From Zygnema circumcarinatum (taxonomy: Eukaryota > Streptophyta > Zygnematophyceae > Zygnematales > Zygnemataceae): a DNA stretch of 64,000 nucleotides. This document shows positions 57,123 through 64,000 of this stretch, piece after piece. Within the stretch, counting starts at the first letter, position 1. Every line of letters starts with the position of its first letter. The stretch lies in NCBI GenBank assembly GCA_037447605.1, contig CM074804.1, forward strand, positions 481,978 through 545,977. The letters are read 5' to 3'. A program made the position numbers and the translations under genes. Under the pieces are notes generated by a model. That model did no database searches and was not told where the DNA came from. It was given only the letters and a program-made list of their open reading frames with translations.

Positions 57123-58300
57123 GGAGCTGCAAATGGACTGCTATACTAGCCAATGTCCTCTCGCCGCTGAGAAACTCCTGCAGAAACCTTAATCCATGGC
57201 CTCCTCTATCCAGTGAGCGAGCTCTGCAAACCCTAATCCATGGCCTCCTCTCTCCAGTGAGCAGTCTCGGCAGAAACACCACCTCATGGCCTCCTATCCA
57301 GTGAGCAGCCTCGGCAGAAATCCTAATCCATGGCCTCCTCTATCCAGTGACAAGCCTCTGCAGAAACCCTAATCCGTGGACTGCAGCGTAGTGCGAGAAC
57401 CGACCTGCTGCGATGCACATCGTGCGAAGCAGCAGTTAGGGCGAAGGGCCAGCCCGCGGGAACCCTAAAAAGTGAAGCACTTGAACACAAGTGCTGCGAT
57501 TGCAGTATGCAGCGTGGAGGCATGCGAGAGGAAGGCCGGCTCTATAAAAACATGCAGGGCCTTATTTAATCTAATGTCATTCTTCTTCAAGCGTGTATTT
57601 GAAGGCGGAAGTGGGGGAAGGGAGAGAGAGAAGGCCGAGGGGGAGGAGGGCTAAGGTATGGAGGGGCCTTCCGTGCCTTGCAGGAAGCAGCCACAAGTCA
57701 GGTGCTTCTTCTCCTTGAGCACAAACCTGTTCATTTTATTTTCCTTCATATTTTTTCTTTTTCTTTCTTGTCTCCAGGTTGGCCTGCCTGTGTGGTGCAG
57801 TCGCTATTGAGGGGCTGTCGACTCGTCTACAGGGATCATGCCATTCCTGTCACTGGCATGCCTCTGATTAGCCTCAACTATTCTGTTTCTTACTGGTTCC
57901 TACCCAATATTATACCACAATATTTCTCAAGAGGAACCCAAATGGACAAGGCCATGGATTTTGAAGGAGGATGCGAGCATTTTGTTCATGAAATGGGTTA
58001 GAATACAACTTTTTTAATTTTGATCGTCAGTGCAAAAAGCTTGTTTGCTGGTCTTGCAGTTGATCATTGGCAGTGCTGAAGCGTAAGATTCCCTCCACGA
58101 AAATATGCAGAGGTCTGAAGCTGTGCTAACCCCCTTCTCACTCTACCCTGACAATCCAGAGCCCCGCTAGGTCATGTCGCCTGGATTCAATCTCCATAGC
58201 AATTCACAAGTAACAAAAAAGGCATTTCGCTTAAACGAAGCGCAACACAATGAAGCATTGAATGAATCATTTAAGGAACTCGAAGGGAATTTACACTCAT
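57123..58300. other. presenilin upstream and intergenic stretch
   Basis: A minisatellite at 57174-57380 is annotated separately. Telo-box words AAACCCTAA occur at about 57218, 57366 and 57463. The open frame at 57678-58001 has no recognisable domain, so no gene is called. Confidence 0.5.
57174..57380. repeat. minisatellite with roughly 50-bp unit
   Basis: Four imperfect units share CCATGGCCTCCTCT, ATCCAGTGAGCAG, and CTCGGCAGAAACCCTAAT. It lies about 50 bp upstream of the presenilin start, so it may be within its promoter or 5' UTR. Confidence 0.85.
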
Positions 58301-61300
58301 TCACGACTGCTTCTCGTCAGAGATTTCTAATACTTCTTCTTCCACCGGCTCGCTTATTCTTTTAGCATTCGTACGCCGAAGCCTATCCTCCACTGCTTTT
58401 ACGGCATCTGCTGTCATAATAAGAGTGTCGTGCTGCAATATGCTGTACACGTTCAACCCCTGCAAACACAACCACGGTAAACAATTTACACACGGTGGGA
58501 GAGGAAGCAGAGGGGGAGGGGGGAAGGGGGAGGGGGGAAGGGAGAGGGGGGGGGGGGGGAGGAGGNNNNNNNNNNGGGGGGGGGGGGAGGAGGAGGGGGA
58601 GAGAGAGAGGGAGAGAGAGGGAGAGGTCCCTTACCATAACAGGCAACACCCTGGTGTAGTACAGGTTGGCTGCTGCCCTCCTCAGCTTCTCATTTGACCT
58701 TAGCGCGCCATCCACCAATAGGACCTTCTTCGCCCCCACAGACTGTACAAATGACGACATGAATTTTGTCTTGTGGTCGGGAGGCTCAAGGTTGTCCATG
58801 ACGAGTAGCTGAATGAAGACGGCAACATAACCAAAAACGGAAGGGCCAACAAAGGATAGCGAATGAGCCAGATTATGTCAGATTAATGCCAGATATGGAT
58901 TAATGTTGTTTTTATTCAACTCCATCATAAATCGCTCCACTACAATCGTCTCAAGTGACGGGCCTCCATTCAGATGTATACTGAGCTCAATCTTCACATG
59001 CAAAGCTTTTGTCCAGGCGTAACTGAACGATGCATGTGATCATTTTTTCCGACATTAAATCGATGTTTGATGGCAGTTACTCACCTTCCCTTCCGCCACG
59101 CGAGCAGAGAGAGCCGACTTGAGCCCCAATCTGCGAACCTTCTTTTGCAAACCGATCTCATGGCTCCTTGGTTTTGGCCCATGCATTGTTACACCTCCAC
59201 GGAACTGCCATGTGGACCTTCCCAGAAAGAACAGTTTTAACTCTCCATGTATCAAGGCAAACCAGGGAGGGAGTAAGGGAGGAAGCGAGAAGGGGATGGA
59301 GGGAGGGAGAAAGGGAGGAAAGGAGGCCCTTCTTTTGTTTCGTCACACTTGATGAAAAGAGACGAGGTACAGATTAAACACGCAGCCATTTGAACCCTTA
59401 CCAAGATGTTAGACTTTGCATGTGGAAAAGAAGCACTTAAGATTGTACAGGGCCTCGATTTGCAAGATAAAGTTTCTACTTGACCAAGGCGAGGGGGAGG
59501 AATTGCACCTGCGGCCCCTTAAGCGATCCATGGCGGGCATTGCCAGTTCCTTTCTGCGGATATGGTTTCTTGCCAGTGCGATTCACCTCAGAGAAGTGAG
59601 TCTTGGTACAATGGGTGCCCTGCAAGTCCAGCCATCCTTGTATTCAGCCGGATGCTGCAACTGAGAACAAAGAGTACAAAGGTTTTTGGTACAAGTGCTG
59701 TTATACGACCGGCATAAGGGGAACATCTCTTCTCAACCAAGATTATACGAGGCCCAGAAGATTCATTCGTGCTGAAAACGTAGAGGAAGGAAGTTTAATC
59801 GTTGAGAAAGCTTTAGAAACATGCTGCTGCTATCCATTATAGGAGGCATCCAGATGCAGCTGAATCTTTGTGCACAGAGGTACGGCATAAAGACTTATCA
59901 AAACTCAATAGGGAATCAACAGCAGAGGTAGGCGAAGGCTGTTGATGCTGGATAGCAGTGGAGAAGCAGGAGCCAACTAAGGTTTTGTCAAGACTACAGT
60001 GGACCATTCCATACAAATTGTGTCCTACCTGCCGCCTCTTGGCCAGCTGCCAGCGCACCACTCTCTGCACAATGTCAGTCCGAAGTGGCACATCAAACAC
60101 ATCTCCTCCCAGAACGATAGATCCGCATTCCTCAAGATTGAAGTTCTTGATTGGCAATTCAAGATTCTCAAGGGTACCTGGCGTGCACAAAGTAACACAT
60201 GAATTAGGAACTGAGAAGAGAACGGAGCCACAGTTATTTGAAATGAAACTTGGGCCTTAGTGGACCTGAGCCTTCGGGAGCCACGGAAGGACATACAGTG
60301 TAGGTCAACGGGGGGGTTAGATGCAACCTTTCTTATGGTAATGCAATCCCCATGGAACAATCAAAGCACTTTTATTTTCACATCTTGATTTCAGAAAAAA
60401 TGCACTGTATCCTGTCCCAAGCCCCTGCTGAGACATCATCGGTCCCTTCAAGCAGGCATTTCTTGTCTTTGGGATTGACGATGGCCGTGTCTAGTAAATT
60501 ATTCACCAATCGCAACGCTAAAGGAGGTCATAAACCCCGTGCTCTTCCCTCCCACTGAAGCTTTATCCAGTTCCCCACAGTATGCCCTTCCATTCGACAC
60601 TTCACTTTCCTCATGTGCAGGTGCTTAAAACCATCGCGACCCTAAATTTGTCAGGCAGAAAACATGCACTGTTCCTTGGAAGTAAGAAAGATACTATCAG
60701 TTGCCATCGTCCCACGCTGTACACTTGGCACGTTGACAGTTGATATTGGCACTTTGCTTCTTCAACCATTACGCCTACATTCTTTGAGATTACTATTATT
60801 TTCAACTTAAAAAAAGAAGTGGCAAATCCCCATTTCTTGTACCAAAATGTTAAGCAAGTGCTTTTCTGCCGGACGTCGAGGGGAGAAGTGGACGCCTTCT
60901 AGGGCTCAAATCGGAGAAAAACCAGCGAAAGCATATAACTGTACAGTGGAGCAGGTGCCAACGCTTTTATCCTGTTCAACAGTTCGCATGTGAAATTGTA
61001 TGATCTTGCACTAATGTGCCTCCTTTCAACATGACCTAAGGCGTAAACGAGCACCTTGTGTTCGTGCAACATGGAGAGCGTTTGATGCCGCCACGGAAAG
61101 GTCAGCGCCGGAAGAAGGGAGAACAGCGGCAGGACTCGAGCAGTGTCTAAATGTATGACCTGGTGGAGCCGCCTTACTTGAGCACAATGCTGCCTCCACC
61201 TATGATTTCGAAGCCACGTATCCATGCCCATGAATATAAGTCAATGAAAATGAAAAAAAGGACAAGGAGTAAGCTATGAAGTACCTGCCTCATCTTCAAC

Positions 61301-61789
61301 TTATTCCGGGAATGAAACACTACACTATCTTTACCACCTCATGAGGATAAAAGTTTCCATTTAAGAGTAAATTCTGATGCGGTAACGAGTTATTTCCACC
61401 GAATAGCATATATAGACTGCTAGTGCCTATCCACGCCTTTCCCATAATCGCTGAAATTGAGCTCTGCGCGTACTCCTGCTCTCTCTCTGTCTGCTTCCAA
61501 ATCTCCACAGAATGCCTCCCTTACCACCCCGTAATTCAAGCGCTCCTATACAAGCAGCTTGCTGCTACACCCCTGCCAACACAAGAAACTCACCGCAGCA
61601 GTCTTCCATAGGCGGGCTGTAGCTGAGACCACACGGCCGCCCCTCCTCAGAACGTCCATGTCCACTCAGAACAGCACCCCTATTCCTTTGTGAGCGACCT
61701 CTAACCCTAACTTGCTGCCGCGCTTTTGTAGGGTTTAAGGAAATGCCCGACATAGATTTGCTGCCTTTCCTCCTGGCCAGCCAAGGCAT
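58301..61789 (-). CDS. MRPL4: mitochondrial 50S ribosomal protein uL4
   Basis: uL4 lines the ribosomal exit tunnel. Six minus-strand exons join in phase to 302 residues: 61789-61594, 60177-60029, 59619-59509, 59204-59085, 58808-58635 and 58459-58301. Exon 1 is an Arg/Ser-rich targeting leader starting [15 protein letters not shown]. The conserved body runs [32 protein letters not shown], the tunnel loop [18 protein letters not shown] and [34 protein letters not shown], and [20 protein letters not shown]. The last block matches alphaproteobacterial and mitochondrial uL4 rather than plastid uL4, which argues for a mitochondrial product. The intron between exons 5 and 6 contains an N gap. It is divergent from the UBE2C-like gene. 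Confidence 0.92.
58499..58625. repeat. GGGGA-rich purine tract with assembly gap
   Basis: A purine tract in the last intron of the uL4 gene. Ten N bases at 58566-58575 show that assembly failed in the G-run. Confidence 0.9.
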
Positions 61790-62635
61790 TGGGAAAGGGG
61801 CAAGCTTCAAGGGAGCATGAAACCCTAAATTTAACACCAGTTCCAGAATCCGTTTGAAGTACTTAGTTCAATGGTTACGTATATCTCTTGATTTCATGTC
61901 TCCAGTTAAATCAGAAATTAATTGAGATATAACATTCAAACTTAATACATAGAACCACGAAGACGGCTACGAACCTTTCCATTTCGAAACTTAATTCATC
62001 GAACGTCTTCCAATAATCACTCGCCACGTACAAGTTTCTGTCCACGTGACGGACTCCCATTGGCTGGTGCTCGACCGTAAGCTCGGAGCAGGCGGCCGCA
62101 TGTGCGTCCGTACAGTCCCGCCGCATCTGCTCGCACTGGCAGGCCGGCAGGGGAGGAGATCGGGACCGTCCGATTCATATTATGCACGTGCGATGGACGC
62201 ATCTCCCTGTGCGGCGGGCCTGCCCGTTGCCGTTGGGCGCCCCTTCCAAAATTTGGGGCCCTCCCGCCAGCAGCACTGCTCTCCTGCTGTCAGGGGCGAG
62301 GGAGAGGGAGTGGGAGAGGGAGAACGAGAGGAGAGAGGGATAGGGAGAGGGAGAGACGAGAGGGAAGACGAGGAAAGGGAGGAGAGGAGAGGATTTTCGG
62401 GCTGTGAAGGGAGGCGCTTTTTGATTCTGCAGCGGGAAACGGATGCAAGTAGGAGAGAGGGAAGGGTTGCTGTAAGTAGGCGCTGGCAGCTGAGGAGGAG
62501 GGTGGTGCTGCTGCAGGGAGAATCCTCTTCAAGTTTTGCCTTTACTCCTGATTCAAGGCGCTGTTTTGGCTGCTAGAGATCCGTCACGAGAAGGCATAGT
62601 CTGAACCTTGCGGAAGATATATCTCTTTGTAGGAG
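61790..62635. promoter_or_regulatory. divergent uL4m/UBE2C promoter and 5' leader
   Basis: AAACCCTAAA telo-box at about 61821-61830, close to the uL4 start. The G-box/CCAAT module has CCACGT at 62024, CACGTG at 62043 and ATTGG at 62059. GTCCGTACAG lies at 62105-62114. A GGGAGA purine run at 62290-62395 is probably in the UBE2C 5' leader. Confidence 0.5.
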
Positions 62636-63922
62636 ATGAATACTGCCATGTATGGTGTTGCTGCTGAGTATGGCGCAGGGAAGAACTCCAAGGCTTCTGT
62701 GCAAACGGTGGACAGCCATTCCGTCGCTAGAAGGTCAGTCTGGGTGCTTGACAATAGAGGATCCTATATGGATGACTCTGATTGCAGACATTATATGAAT
62801 CCATGTATTTTTGTGGCTGTGTGGATATGCATGTATGTATGCATGTGTGATATGTATATATGCATGTAATCTAATGTGCAAATGCATGTATCAGTGCACG
62901 TACGGATGTATGTATGTGCATATGTATACGCATGTACATGTCTTTTTCTTTATGTTTGAATTTTTCACATCGGTATATTCGAAATTTTCCATGTGTATGC
63001 ATAGTCCCACGTTTACCTGCATAGTGATGCAAATACATACGCGTATACGCACATGCAGACATGCATACCCCGCCATGATGTGTATGTAACCCTTGCGTAC
63101 GTACGCATATGTCTATTCACGTATGCATGTCTGTACTCAAGAGGCTCTGCTTGCCAATTGAATGACACCTGGAAAGGATCTCGAAACACATCCACATCTC
63201 TTCACAAGTTGATGAAATGAGCTGCCCTTGTAAATCTGAGAGCTCGAATTTTATGTTTTCAAATTTCTGGTTGCAGGTTGCAGTCAGAGCTGATGGCACT
63301 CATGGTAGGTGACAGGTTCACTCTTTTTTACCACCCGACTTCATTTTTGAAAGACTGACTTTCGTGCTGGTTCTTAATAAGCAAAAGGCAACTATCAGAG
63401 GGGTATTTGACAACATAAAGTTTTATGTCTGCTTAATTCTACCGTCAGACTCGATAAATAAAATAACGAAATACTTGTGGTCATCGGACATGCCATAAAT
63501 CACTAAATTCAATCACTTCAAGGAATGAATGAATTGCCTGGAAAGATGCCATAGCATTCAAAGTAAGGTTTTTGAAACTATCTGATGTTGGTATCCCTCA
63601 TCTTGGTTGGACAGAAGCATCTCTTTGCTGCTCCCTTCACCGTTTTAGGAGCAACGTGGTTTTTGGCTGACGAACTGATGGTTGCCTCCTGCAGACTTGT
63701 GGTGATCCTGGCATTTCTGCATTCCCTGAAGGAGATAACATCTTCTGTTGGGCGGGCACCATTCAAGGCAGTCAAGGCACTGTCTACCAGGGTCTCACAT
63801 ACAAGCTGAACCTACAATTCCCTACAGACTACCCCTTTAAAGCTCCAACTGTCAAATTTGTGACCCACTGTTTCCATCCAAATGTGGACCAGTACGGAAA
63901 CATCTGCCTAGACATCTTGAAG
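62636..63922 (+). CDS. UBE2C: ubiquitin-conjugating enzyme E2 C (partial, continues past window)
   Basis: UBE2C-type E2 works with the anaphase-promoting complex to ubiquitinate mitotic targets. Three exons are in the window: 62636-62733, 63277-63304 and 63695-63922, with a GTATGC donor after the last. They encode 118 residues. The N-terminal extension is followed by [52 protein letters not shown] and [10 protein letters not shown]. The HPN motif and the active-site Cys (residue 113) are present, and the Cys position matches human UBE2C. The remaining C-terminal part of the UBC fold lies beyond 64000. Plant homologues are UBC19/UBC20. Confidence 0.93.
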
Positions 63923-64000
63923 GTATGCAGAGGCAGCCTTACACCAAAAAGAAATTTAAATAGCATGCTTCTGCACCGAAAGCCTCTCGTTAGCTCCACG

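Noticed and set aside
57678-58001. 107-residue plus-strand frame
   Set aside because: No recognisable domain, no clear splice partners, and it sits between well-defined genes; kept as intergenic.
60899-61231. 110-residue minus-strand frame in uL4m intron 1
   Set aside because: The uL4m exons on both sides join in phase without it and it shows no family motif.

Overview
The window is nuclear DNA of an intron-rich green-lineage eukaryote, most likely a streptophyte alga or an early-diverging land plant. The evidence is a plant-type AMT1 ammonium transporter, a plastid phosphoenolpyruvate/phosphate translocator, a nuclear gene for plastid ribosomal protein bL32 with its own transit-peptide exon, a plant-like presenilin, spliceosomal GT-AG introns in nearly every gene, G-box (CACGTG) and telo-box motifs upstream of genes, and abundant microsatellites and DNA transposons. 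The species cannot be named from the sequence alone. There are two 10-N assembly gaps (39601-39610 and 58566-58575).

Layout. A weak coiled-coil gene (about 902-1934, minus) is followed by PrmC/HemK methyltransferase (3213-4931, plus), AMT1 (6752-9596, minus) and the PPT plastid translocator (11368-15000, minus). The divergent 23-exon UTP25 nucleolar gene runs 15745-25455. Next come a LysM plus lysozyme-like chimera (26584-28766, plus), nuclear plastid rpl32 (30418-31861, minus), NAA10/ARD1 (32390-34931, minus), and an Era GTPase (35168-38739, plus) divergent from NAA10. After a MITE and a truncated LINE come an unrecognised 137-aa gene (40160-40573, plus), an unrecognised 179-aa membrane protein (41636-44538, minus) and a ZNRD2/p27-like zinc-ribbon gene (45040-46854, plus). 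A large transposon foldback fills 48573-53888. The last genes are presenilin (54270-57122, minus), mitochondrial uL4 (58301-61789, minus) and a UBE2C-type E2 (62636-63922, plus) that is cut by the window end.

Most gene models were assembled exon by exon, and intron phases close exactly for PrmC, AMT1, PPT, UTP25, the LysM protein, rpl32, NAA10, Era, the 179-aa protein, ZNRD2, presenilin and uL4m. Functionally the genes are housekeeping: translation and ribosome biogenesis (PrmC, UTP25, bL32, Era, uL4m, NAA10), nutrient and plastid transport (AMT1, PPT), and protein turnover (presenilin, UBE2C). Several pairs are divergent and share 0.2-0.9 kb promoters: PPT/UTP25, NAA10/Era, the membrane protein/ZNRD2, and uL4m/UBE2C.

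The most unusual parts are: (1) the 48573-53888 foldback, a near-complete inverted duplication whose left arm carries three adjacent hAT-like TIR elements separated by single T residues and flanked as one unit by an 8-bp duplication, with the empty site preserved in the opposite arm; (2) rpl32, where the intron splits the Val codon of the ancestral Met-Ala-Val start, separating transit peptide from organellar protein; (3) the LysM-lysozyme fusion; (4) a promoter module with an ACGTG box exactly 16 bp before an ATTGG box, found at several divergent or upstream regions; and (5) dispersed copies of a LINE 3' tail hairpin.
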